Of a stretch of DNA of 6,494 nt, positions 1 through 4,825 are shown piece by piece. The DNA is from Candidatus Bathyarchaeota archaeon (GTDB lineage Archaea; Thermoproteota; Bathyarchaeia; TCS64): NCBI GenBank assembly GCA_013329615.1, contig DUKA01000013.1:1-6494 (forward strand), given 5' to 3'. How positions within the stretch are numbered: the stretch's first letter is position 1; every line of letters begins with the position of its first letter. Below the pieces are notes generated by a model, which saw only the letters and a list, made by a program, of their open reading frames with translations, searched no databases and was not told where the DNA came from. The translations under genes and the position numbers were made by a program.

Positions 1-276
1 CGCGTACTCCTCGAAGCCCTCGAACTTTTCCCACGCGAGGGCGCGCAGGGGGCTGAGGTAGAGGACCTTGCCACGGCGCTCCAGAACATGCTTCAAGGCG
101 CAGAGTTCGGCGATTAGTGTCTTGCCGCTCGCCGTGGGGCTGGCGAGGACTAGGTTCTTGCCCTCTAGGACGCCGGTGTTGATGGCGTCTGCCTGGGGCG
201 GGTATAGCTCCTTTATCCCCTTCAGTGCGAGGTGTTGCTTCACCTCTTCTGGGATGGGGAGGTCCGCCACAAGCAT
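1..276 (-). CDS. hel308: Hel308-family Ski2-like DNA helicase, N-terminal fragment (3' end off the left edge)
   Basis: This is the first 92 residues of a superfamily 2 ATP-dependent DNA helicase of the Hel308 type, an archaeal 3'-5' helicase thought to act at stalled replication forks. Visible in order are an entry segment (ADLPIPEEVKQHL), a Q-motif (YPPQADAI, Gln28), Walker A (SPTASGKT, residues 46-53) and motif Ia (SPLRALAWEK, 75-84). This layout and spacing match Hel308 closely. DEAH motif II, the winged helix and the ratchet domain would lie beyond the window. I chose ATG at 276 over the in-frame ATG at 306 for two reasons: the protein then begins like known Hel308s, and a TATA-like box at 308-314 would place transcription start near 284, downstream of the 306 codon. 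No strong Shine-Dalgarno precedes it. It lies just downstream of the CinA-like gene on the same strand. Family assignment is confident, but completeness cannot be judged. Confidence 0.9.
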   Translation of the reverse strand, partial: MLVADLPIPEEVKQHLALKGIKELYPPQADAINTGVLEGKNLVLASPTASGKTLIAELCALKHVLERRGKVLYLSPLRALAWEKFEGFEEYA

Positions 277-307
277 CTTCGTTCCCGTATGGCTAGGCTG
301 CGGCATG

Positions 308-314
308 ATATAAG
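308..314 (-). promoter_or_regulatory. TATA-like box of the Hel308 gene
   Basis: On the minus strand the 51-nt gap between the CinA-like stop and the helicase ATG at 276 contains CTTATAT. Its centre is about 35 nt upstream of that ATG. With the usual archaeal spacing of about 27 nt from box to initiation, the mRNA would start near 284 with a leader of about 8 nt. This supports the start at 276 and suggests the helicase has its own promoter. It is inferred from sequence only. Confidence 0.45.
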
Positions 315-327
315 TCGTGTTTGACCG

Positions 328-1125
328 TTAGCTGGTGGGTAGGCGCTTCTCGGCGAGCCCAACGAGGATGCGCGTTGCCTCCTTGACCTTTGCCTCTAGC
401 TCCGCCTTATCGTCGCCGCGGGCACTTATCCAGAACCTGATGCCCCTCTCCCCGTAGGGTTTGACTAGCGACTTTATCCAGACCTCTGGGACGCGCCTCA
501 TCGCCTCGTCGATCAAGGGGGCGAGAGTCGACTCGTCCCTCAGGGGGAGGCTCAACACCTCCTCGTAGTAGAACCCCTCGATGTGTTCACTTATGTGTGG
601 GATTAACTGGTTGTCGAATATCCACATTAGTTCGTGTGGGACGCCGGGGAGGGAGACGATCTCGGCGCCGCTATGTGAGATGAGGACTCCCGGGGCTCCG
701 CCGACCCTGTTGTCGAGTGGGCGAGACCCGCTTGGGAAGATCGCCATCTTTTTCCTCGCCTCCGTGATCTCCGCTGACTCTATCCTACCGCTATCATGCA
801 GCCCCTTGTACTGACGGGTGACTATGGCTAGTCCCTCCGCGTTCACCTCAAGCGGTAGGTGGAACGCCTCAGCGACGCCCTTTAGGGTCATGTCGTCGTG
901 CGTGGGGCCGAGGCCGCCACTCGTGATGATGAGGCTGCACCCGTCTTCGATCGCTCTGTTTATGGCTCTGGCTATCTCGGGGACGTCGTCCCTGACCACC
1001 AAGACCACCTTTACTATGAGCCCCAGCGGCTTTAGGCGCTCAATCATCCACTTCGTGTTTGTGTCGAGGATGATGCCGTCGAGTATCTCGTTGCCGATAG
1101 TGATTATGGCGACTTGGTTCTTCAA
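328..1125 (-). CDS. CinA N-terminal-like (MoCF-fold) protein, single-domain archaeal form
   Basis: A 265-residue protein of the competence/damage-inducible CinA N-terminal family (COG1058), which has the molybdopterin-binding MoaB/MogA fold. Motifs seen are GNEIL (11-15), the glycine-rich ligand loop SGGLGPTHDD (69-78), a PSGSRPLDNRVGGAPGV segment (131-147) and LPGVPHEL (159-166). Residues from about 185 to 265 form the small C-terminal domain of this family. The NMN deamidase (PncC) domain found in full-length bacterial CinA is absent, as is common in archaea. The corresponding domain of bacterial CinA has been reported as an ADP-ribose pyrophosphatase, so a nucleotide-hydrolysing housekeeping role is plausible, but substrate cannot be read from sequence. 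The start codon is TTG. The frame stays open upstream to about 1173 with no ATG or GTG, and the TTG sits 28 nt from a TATA-like box. The stop is TAA. A molybdenum-cofactor role is the alternative, but no moa or moe neighbours are visible. Confidence 0.85.
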   Translation of the reverse strand: MKNQVAIITIGNEILDGIILDTNTKWMIERLKPLGLIVKVVLVVRDDVPEIARAINRAIEDGCSLIITSGGLGPTHDDMTLKGVAEAFHLPLEVNAEGLAIVTRQYKGLHDSGRIESAEITEARKKMAIFPSGSRPLDNRVGGAPGVLISHSGAEIVSLPGVPHELMWIFDNQLIPHISEHIEGFYYEEVLSLPLRDESTLAPLIDEAMRRVPEVWIKSLVKPYGERGIRFWISARGDDKAELEAKVKEATRILVGLAEKRLPTS

Positions 1126-1149
1126 CTCGCTTAATGGTGCCGAGTGACG

Positions 1150-1156
1150 CGTATAG
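1150..1156 (-). promoter_or_regulatory. TATA-like box of the CinA-like gene (implies a leaderless TTG start)
   Basis: The minus strand reads CTATACG, preceded by a purine/A stretch that could serve as a BRE. Its centre (about 1153) is 28 nt from the first base of the TTG start at 1125, the spacing expected for initiation at or within a base of the start codon. No Shine-Dalgarno sequence is seen between them. Together these suggest a leaderless transcript. The box is an imperfect TATA match. Confidence 0.4.
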
Positions 1157-1193
1157 GAGTTTGCCTCTATGATCTATTCCTACACGACTTTAC

Positions 1194-1203
1194 ACGTATA
1201 CGT
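1194..1203. repeat. Perfect 10-bp palindrome ACGTATACGT (possible operator)
   Basis: ACGTATACGT is its own reverse complement. A half-like TACACG at 1181-1186 recurs at 1191-1196, exactly 10 bp (one helical turn) apart, so the palindrome sits beside a helically phased repeat. It lies about 70 nt upstream of the CinA-like TTG and about 230 nt upstream of purA. A regulator site is possible. The centre also resembles a TATA box on either strand. One occurrence cannot establish function. Confidence 0.3.
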
Positions 1204-1270
1204 CAAGAGCGTCCGCCCCTCGTAGCTTGGTTTTGGGGTGGAGTAATCGGACAACGGGGAGTAGGCGCAG

Positions 1271-1288
1271 TTGCCTCGACGGAGGCAA
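1271..1288. repeat. Perfect hairpin: 7-bp stem TTGCCTC/GAGGCAA with a 4-nt loop
   Basis: TTGCCTC, GACG, GAGGCAA forms an uninterrupted 7-bp stem with a tetraloop, extendable by a G-T pair at the base. It lies in the gene-free region and is followed by no T-run, so it does not look like an intrinsic terminator. Flanking complementary segments (1238-1243 with 1298-1303) could enclose it in a longer helix. It could belong to a small RNA or an mRNA leader, or be chance. Confidence 0.4.
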
Positions 1289-1383
1289 TCTCAGTGGCTC
1301 CACGGCTCTCATCATCGAAGACTTTATTACACCGATTAGTCAATTAAAGATATTAAATAACCCCCAACTTTAGATGAAAAGGG

Positions 1384-1389
1384 TTAAAA
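1384..1389 (+). promoter_or_regulatory. Candidate TATA box of purA
   Basis: TTAAAA, preceded by AAAAGGG (which could be a BRE), predicts initiation near 1414 at standard archaeal spacing. That gives a leader of about 16 nt to the ATG at 1430, just enough to include the Shine-Dalgarno sequence. A second AT-rich candidate, TATTAAATAA at 1351-1360, would give a leader of roughly 48 nt. The choice between them is uncertain. Confidence 0.4.
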
Positions 1390-1418
1390 GCTCTGCTCTG
1401 CCCCAATCCATTGGTTTC

Positions 1419-1424
1419 AGGTGA
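1419..1424 (+). promoter_or_regulatory. Shine-Dalgarno AGGTGA that decides the purA start
   Basis: AGGTGA is complementary to the archaeal 16S rRNA 3' end and lies 5 nt before ATG 1430. It contains the in-frame GTG at 1421, so choosing that GTG would put the only good ribosome-binding site inside the coding region. It therefore favours ATG at 1430. Confidence 0.65.
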
Positions 1425-1429
1425 GCTGG

Positions 1430-2431
1430 ATGGGCTGCACTGTAGTCGTCGACGGATTCTACGGAGACACCGGCAAGGGGAAGATCATAAGCTACCTAGC
1501 GGTCGCTGACGACGTCGCCGTCGTTGCGAGGGCGGGCGTGGGTCCGAACGCGGGCCACACCGTCGTCAAGGACGGCAGGGCGTACAAGCTCAGGATGGTC
1601 CCGTGTGGCTTCGTCAACCCCAAGGCGAAAATGCTCATAGGACCCGGCGTCCTCGTCAACCCCGAGCTCGTCATAAAGGAGATCGCCGAGACGGGCATCG
1701 ACAAGCGCTTCGGAATCGACCCGCAGTGCGCCATCATCGAGCCAAAACACATACAGCTCGACCAGACCGACTCCAACCTCAAGAACACCGTAAAGACCAC
1801 GGGCACAGGTACTGGACCCTGCAACGCCGACAGGGTCATGCGTATCGCCAAGATGGCCCGCGATATCCCCGAGCTGAAGAAGTACCTCGCCGACGTCCCC
1901 GCAATCGCTAACAAGGCGCTCGACGACGGCAGAAACCTACTCATCGAGGGCACACAGGGCACATTCATCAGCCTCTACTACGGCCAGTACCCATACGTCA
2001 CGAGCAAGGACGTCTGCGCCGCCGCGGCATGCAGCGACGTCGGCGTCGGCCCCACACGCGTCACCGACGTCGTGATGGTGCTGAAGAGCTACGTCACCCG
2101 CGTTGGCGGTGGTGAGCTCGACGGCGAGATCAGCCACGAGGAGGCGAAGAAGAGGGGCTGGGACGAGTATGGCACCGTCACAGGCCGCCAGAGACGCGCA
2201 GCACCCTTCGACTACCACCTAGCACGTCGCGCGAAGATGATCAACGGCGCGACCATGATCGGTCTAACCAAACTGGACGTCCTCTTCCCCGACTGCAAGG
2301 AGGCCCAGCAGTACACCGAACTGGGCGCAGACGCGAAGAAGTTTGTCAAGAAGATCGAGGACGAGATAAAGATTCCCGTCTCACTCATAGGCACGGGGCC
2401 GGGCGTCGACGACCTGATCGACAGGCGTTAA
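1430..2431 (+). CDS. purA: Adenylosuccinate synthetase (archaeal compact form)
   Basis: PurA catalyses IMP + aspartate + GTP to adenylosuccinate + GDP + phosphate, the first committed step of AMP synthesis, in the cytosol. With ATG 1430 it has 333 residues, typical of archaeal forms and shorter than the roughly 430 of bacterial enzymes. Seen are the P-loop GDTGKGK (12-18) with the catalytic Asp13, the NAGHT motif with the general-acid His43, TTGTGTGP for IMP binding, EGTQGT, YPYVTSKDV, the arginine-rich TGRQRR, TKLD, and the guanine-binding GTGP near the C-terminus, ending in IDRR. The P-loop Glu of the common GDEGKGK is Thr here; I recall this in thaumarchaeal homologues. The GTG at 1421 is a possible start but lies within the Shine-Dalgarno sequence. 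The gene stands alone on its strand, divergent from the CinA-like gene and convergent with dnaJ, whose stop codon overlaps its own. Confidence 0.96.
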   Translation: MGCTVVVDGFYGDTGKGKIISYLAVADDVAVVARAGVGPNAGHTVVKDGRAYKLRMVPCGFVNPKAKMLIGPGVLVNPELVIKEIAETGIDKRFGIDPQCAIIEPKHIQLDQTDSNLKNTVKTTGTGTGPCNADRVMRIAKMARDIPELKKYLADVPAIANKALDDGRNLLIEGTQGTFISLYYGQYPYVTSKDVCAAAACSDVGVGPTRVTDVVMVLKSYVTRVGGGELDGEISHEEAKKRGWDEYGTVTGRQRRAAPFDYHLARRAKMINGATMIGLTKLDVLFPDCKEAQQYTELGADAKKFVKKIEDEIKIPVSLIGTGPGVDDLIDRR

Positions 2432-3552
2432 ACCCAGAATCCTTTCTTCTGCTGCCCGGCGCCGAGTTCTTTAGCGAGCTCCTCCATGAGTTCGCGCTGG
2501 CGCTTGGTGAGCTTCTTCGGGACGTGTACTGTTACGTGTACTAGGTGGTCGCCCTTGCCGTAACGGCTCGGCATCCCTCTGCCCTTGATCCTGATCATGT
2601 CGCCGCTCTGGATGCCCGGCTGTATCTTGATCTTCTCCTCCCCACCGATAACCGGGACGGTTATCTCGGCGCCGAGGGCCGCCTGTGCGACATTTATCTC
2701 GGCCTCGTATATGGTGTCGGCGCCTTTTCGCAGCAGCGTGGGGTGGGGCTTTATCCTGACGCCGACGAATAGGTCGCCCGCTGGCCCGCCGTATAGTCCG
2801 GCGTCCGCCTGCCCGCGTAGGGTGAGGTACATCTCCTCATCTATCCCCGCGGGGATCTTCACGTCTATCTTTCTTCTCGCCTCCTCAACGCCGTCACCGC
2901 GGCACTTGGTGCATGGCTTCTCGGCTGTACGCCCCCTTCCTTGGCATCGGTCACAGGTCGTGACGGTGATCATCCGCCCGAATGGACTGTTTACACTCCT
3001 CTGTACCTGACCGGTGCCACCGCACTTGGGGCAGTTGACGACGCTCGAACCGGGCTCCGCGCCGCTTCCCCCGCATCTGCTGCAGTGTTCGAGCCTGTTG
3101 AGTGTGAGTTCGACGTTTGTCCCTGAGGCTGCCTGTTCGAGGGTAATCTCGACGGTGGTCTGTAGGTCCCTACCCTTTTGGGGTCCGCCGCGTTGACGCT
3201 GGAAGCCGCCGAATCCTCCCCCGAAGGCGCCGCCGAAGAAGCTGCGGAGGATGTCCTCCATGTCGACGCCGAAGCCGCTGAAGTCTGCGCCGCGGAAGAT
3301 GTCCTCCTGGCTGTAGGCGCCACTGATGCCGGCGTGCCCGTAGGAGTCATACTTCTGCTTCTTCTCCGGGTCACTCAGGACTGCATAGGCTTCGCTGATC
3401 TCCTTGAACTTCTCCTCGGAGCCGCTTGTCTTGTTCCTGTCCGGGTGGAGCTCGAAGGCGAGTTTTCTGAACGCCTTCTTTATCTCCTCGGGGGACGTGT
3501 CCTTGCCGACGCCGAGTATCTCATAGTAGTCGCGCTTCGCAGCCAAGACCAT
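2428..3552 (-). CDS. dnaJ: Chaperone DnaJ (type I Hsp40)
   Basis: A 374-residue cytosolic co-chaperone that binds unfolded clients and stimulates the DnaK ATPase. It is a complete class A protein: a J-domain (about 7-72) with the invariant HPD at 36-38, a Gly/Phe-rich linker (about 87-123), and a zinc-binding domain with four CxxCxGxG repeats starting at Cys157, 174, 200 and 214. The C-terminal beta domains follow (DVKIPAGIDEEM, GAEITVPVIGGEEKIKI, QSGDMIRIKGRGMP, GKGDHLVHVTVHVP). The ATG at 3552 gives MVLAAKRDYYEILGV, the normal family N-terminus. The TAA stop overlaps that of convergent purA. Upstream on the same strand are a 54-residue coiled-coil gene (59-nt gap), a guanidino hydrolase and dnaK, so dnaJ lies near dnaK but not next to it. 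A TATA-like box in the gap suggests its own promoter. Confidence 0.98.
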   Translation of the reverse strand: MVLAAKRDYYEILGVGKDTSPEEIKKAFRKLAFELHPDRNKTSGSEEKFKEISEAYAVLSDPEKKQKYDSYGHAGISGAYSQEDIFRGADFSGFGVDMEDILRSFFGGAFGGGFGGFQRQRGGPQKGRDLQTTVEITLEQAASGTNVELTLNRLEHCSRCGGSGAEPGSSVVNCPKCGGTGQVQRSVNSPFGRMITVTTCDRCQGRGRTAEKPCTKCRGDGVEEARRKIDVKIPAGIDEEMYLTLRGQADAGLYGGPAGDLFVGVRIKPHPTLLRKGADTIYEAEINVAQAALGAEITVPVIGGEEKIKIQPGIQSGDMIRIKGRGMPSRYGKGDHLVHVTVHVPKKLTKRQRELMEELAKELGAGQQKKGFWV

Positions 3553-3587
3553 CCCCCGGGTTCTGTTGACTTCTCCGAGGCGGAGGG

Positions 3588-3595
3588 CTTAAAAA
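3588..3595 (-). promoter_or_regulatory. Candidate TATA box of dnaJ
   Basis: The minus strand reads TTTTTAAG, the only AT-rich element in an otherwise GC-rich gap. It would place initiation near 3565 and give a leader of about 13 nt. The leader ends in GGGGG directly against the ATG, too close for a standard Shine-Dalgarno site. This suggests dnaJ can be transcribed independently of dnaK. Confidence 0.45.
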
Positions 3596-3611
3596 CGTTA
3601 CCGAGCCGCTT

Positions 3612-3776
3612 CTAGTCCGCCTGAGGCTCGTAGAGTGCCTCGAGGCGCTCGACCATCTCCTCGAGCCTGTCGGTCATACCGTCCATGCGCTCGAGCAGGT
3701 TGTTCAGTGTCTTCTCGTGCTCCAGTAGTACCCTGACTATTAGGTCTATGGCGTCTAGCTTTGTGCGTTCCCCCAA
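3612..3776 (-). CDS. Small coiled-coil protein of 54 residues (TTG start), unknown function
   Basis: I do not recognise a family. The frame begins TTG-GGG-GAA (MGERTKLDAIDLIVRV) and ends in PQAD with a TAG stop. A TGA three codons upstream and no ATG before residue 31 make TTG the only reasonable start; the CinA-like gene also uses TTG. The protein shows six heptads: a positions are 10, 17, 24, 31, 38 and 45, d positions are 13, 20, 27, 34, 41 and 48. Eleven of these twelve are Ile, Leu or Met, the exception being His20. The outer positions are rich in Glu and Arg, and there is no signal peptide or membrane segment. This is strong evidence for a real oligomerising helix. It lies between the hydrolase (76-nt gap) and dnaJ (59-nt gap), all co-directional. 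A role as chaperone adaptor or structural partner is only a guess from position. A longer overlapping frame at 3598-3786 has low-complexity Arg/Gly composition and is its shadow. Confidence 0.7.
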   Translation of the reverse strand: MGERTKLDAIDLIVRVLLEHEKTLNNLLERMDGMTDRLEEMVERLEALYEPQAD

Positions 3777-3809
3777 GTGGCTTCATGTTTGATTAGGTGT
3801 GGTGTGGCT

Positions 3810-3819
3810 GAGAATTTGG
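3810..3819 (-). promoter_or_regulatory. Weak candidate promoter of the 54-residue coiled-coil gene
   Basis: The minus strand reads CCAAATTCTC, the most AT-rich stretch at a suitable distance. It predicts initiation near 3787 and a leader of about 11 nt before TTG 3776. The match to the archaeal TATA consensus is poor. Read-through from the hydrolase gene is equally possible. Confidence 0.2.
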
Positions 3820-3823
3820 TGTA

Positions 3824-3836
3824 ACCCCGTCGGGGT
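3824..3836 (-). terminator. Possible terminator or processing hairpin downstream of the hydrolase gene
   Basis: ACCCC and GGGGT are separated by three bases, forming a 5-bp GC-rich hairpin 17 nt past the hydrolase stop and 48 nt before the coiled-coil start. On the minus strand it is followed by ACACCAAATTCTC, which is not a T-run, so it is a poor archaeal terminator. It may partly insulate the two genes, stabilise the upstream mRNA 3' end, or be chance. Confidence 0.25.
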
Positions 3837-3852
3837 CCGCCACTACACAGGT

Positions 3853-4785
3853 TTAATCCTCCCTTAGGATGGGACAGGTCATGCAGTGGGGGCCGCCGCC
3901 TCCGATGCTAAGCTGGCTGCCGGGGATGCTTATCATGTCGAAGCCCCTGTCGTCGAGCATCTCGATGAGGCGCTCGTTCCACTCGTAGCTGACGAGCTTG
4001 TTGTCGCCTATTCCGAGGAGGTTTGTGCCGAACATGCGCACCTCTGTGTCGTTGCACTCGATTAGCTCTACGCCCTTCTCCTCGAGGTACTGGCGCAGGT
4101 AGGTGACCTTGACCCCCTCCTCGTTGTAGATGTAGCATGGGAAGAGTCCGAGGCTCGCCTCGTGGAAGAGCGCGAGGTCCTTGCTAAGCGTCATGAGTAC
4201 GCCGTCGAGGTGGACGCGGAAGCTGGGGAGTGGCACCGCGACGAACTCCTTCACAGCCTTCTTGCCGAGTAGTGTCTCCCTCATCGCCCTGACGCCGGAC
4301 TCGTTGCTCCTCGTGATGAAGCCCATCATGGGCGTCTGCTTGTCGAGCCAGACGAAGTCTCCGCCCTCCACCTGCCCGGGGTGCTCCACCCTGTTGGCGA
4401 TGGGTATCTTGAGGTTGTCCATGGCCTTCTCCATGATAACGCTCTCGACGTGGCGGGCCGCCGAAGCCATCTTGAGGGCGCTCGCGCCGAGGCTTGTGAC
4501 GAGGCAGTTGTCGCGGGTGTAGACCATGTTGGGGAGGGTCTCGGCGATGTGTGCGTGGTGCTCGTCGAGGTGCTCCGTCAGCATCAGTACCTCAATGCCC
4601 TCGTCGCGTAGGGCGTCTGTGTAGAAGTCGTGCTCCTTCTGGAACGACTTCCAGTAGATGACGTCCCTGAAGAGGTAGGCGTCTTTGTTTCCGGGGGTGA
4701 CGCGGCGGTTCTCCTCGGTGGGGCGGTGCATGAGCACCTTCCGTAGTTTGCCGTATTCGGTCTGTGCACCATACTTGGCTGGCAT
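3853..4785 (-). CDS. Arginine deiminase/dimethylargininase-superfamily hydrolase
   Basis: A 310-residue enzyme of the guanidino-group-modifying (pentein) superfamily, which hydrolyses arginine-like substrates through a covalent cysteine intermediate. The arginine deiminase active-site set is visible: TRD (Asp92), VEGGD (Glu140, Asp143), HLD (His192, Asp194) and the nucleophile in GGGGPHC (Cys301). Arg159 in ITRSNESG is a candidate substrate-carboxylate ligand. It is shorter than classical bacterial arginine deiminases (about 410 residues), consistent with lack of their inserted helical domain, and longer than typical DDAH (about 255-285). Arginine deiminase, DDAH or a related dihydrolase all remain possible; the C-terminal GPHCMTCP resembles the deiminase GPRCMSMP most. 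I chose ATG 4785 (MPAKYGAQTEYGKLRKVL). The frame stays open to 5034, but that part overlaps the dnaK C-terminus and encodes Arg/Ser/Pro-rich nonsense. No arcB, arcC or argininosuccinate genes are visible. It lies 40 nt after dnaK, so the two may be co-transcribed. Confidence 0.9.
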   Translation of the reverse strand: MPAKYGAQTEYGKLRKVLMHRPTEENRRVTPGNKDAYLFRDVIYWKSFQKEHDFYTDALRDEGIEVLMLTEHLDEHHAHIAETLPNMVYTRDNCLVTSLGASALKMASAARHVESVIMEKAMDNLKIPIANRVEHPGQVEGGDFVWLDKQTPMMGFITRSNESGVRAMRETLLGKKAVKEFVAVPLPSFRVHLDGVLMTLSKDLALFHEASLGLFPCYIYNEEGVKVTYLRQYLEEKGVELIECNDTEVRMFGTNLLGIGDNKLVSYEWNERLIEMLDDRGFDMISIPGSQLSIGGGGPHCMTCPILRED

Positions 4786-4810
4786 GGTGGTGAAAGGGGC
4801 TGGACGCCCC

Positions 4811-4818
4811 AGAAAAGG
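4811..4818 (-). promoter_or_regulatory. Weak candidate promoter of the guanidino hydrolase
   Basis: The 40-nt gap after dnaK reads CTAAACC then CCTTTTCT on the minus strand. The pyrimidine-rich element is centred about 29 nt upstream of ATG 4785, which would give a nearly leaderless mRNA, and no Shine-Dalgarno sequence precedes the ATG. The match to a TATA box is poor. With so short a gap, read-through from dnaK is an alternative. Confidence 0.25.
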
Positions 4819-4825
4819 TTTAGGA

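Larger units (their letters stand above)
1126..1429. other. Divergent intergenic region between the CinA-like gene and purA; no convincing gene
   Basis: About 300 bases separate the two divergently transcribed starts. The left part carries the CinA-like promoter and a 10-bp palindrome. The middle is GC-richer and holds a perfect hairpin (1271-1288). Two further complementary pairs surround it: CGCCCC (1214-1219) with GGGGTG (1235-1240), one G-T pair, and GTGGAG (1238-1243) with CTCCAC (1298-1303). They share three bases (1238-1240) and so are mutually exclusive. From about 1320 to 1390 it is AT-rich with several TATA-like runs, followed by the purA leader. A 67-codon reading frame at 1144-1347 resembles no protein I know. 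No tRNA T-arm or RNase P/SRP hallmark was found. A small structured RNA is possible but unproven. Confidence 0.5.

Noticed and set aside
304..306. ATG at 306 as the Hel308 start
   Set aside because: It adds ten residues (MPQPSHTGTK) not typical of the family and would lie upstream of the predicted transcription start from the TATA-like box at 308-314.
1290..1316. Possible C/D box small RNA on the minus strand (ATGATGA, 14 nt, CTGA)
   Set aside because: One C-box and one D-type box are present with a suitable guide spacing, but no second C'/D pair and no closing stem are found; chance is likely.
1144..1347. 67-codon plus-strand frame in the intergenic region
   Set aside because: No family resemblance, no Shine-Dalgarno sequence, and it overlaps the CinA-like promoter and the hairpin region.
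3598..3786. 62-codon minus-strand frame starting at an ATG
   Set aside because: Its Arg/Gly/Ala-rich translation looks random; the overlapping TTG-started frame at 3612-3776 has a regular heptad pattern and is the better gene.
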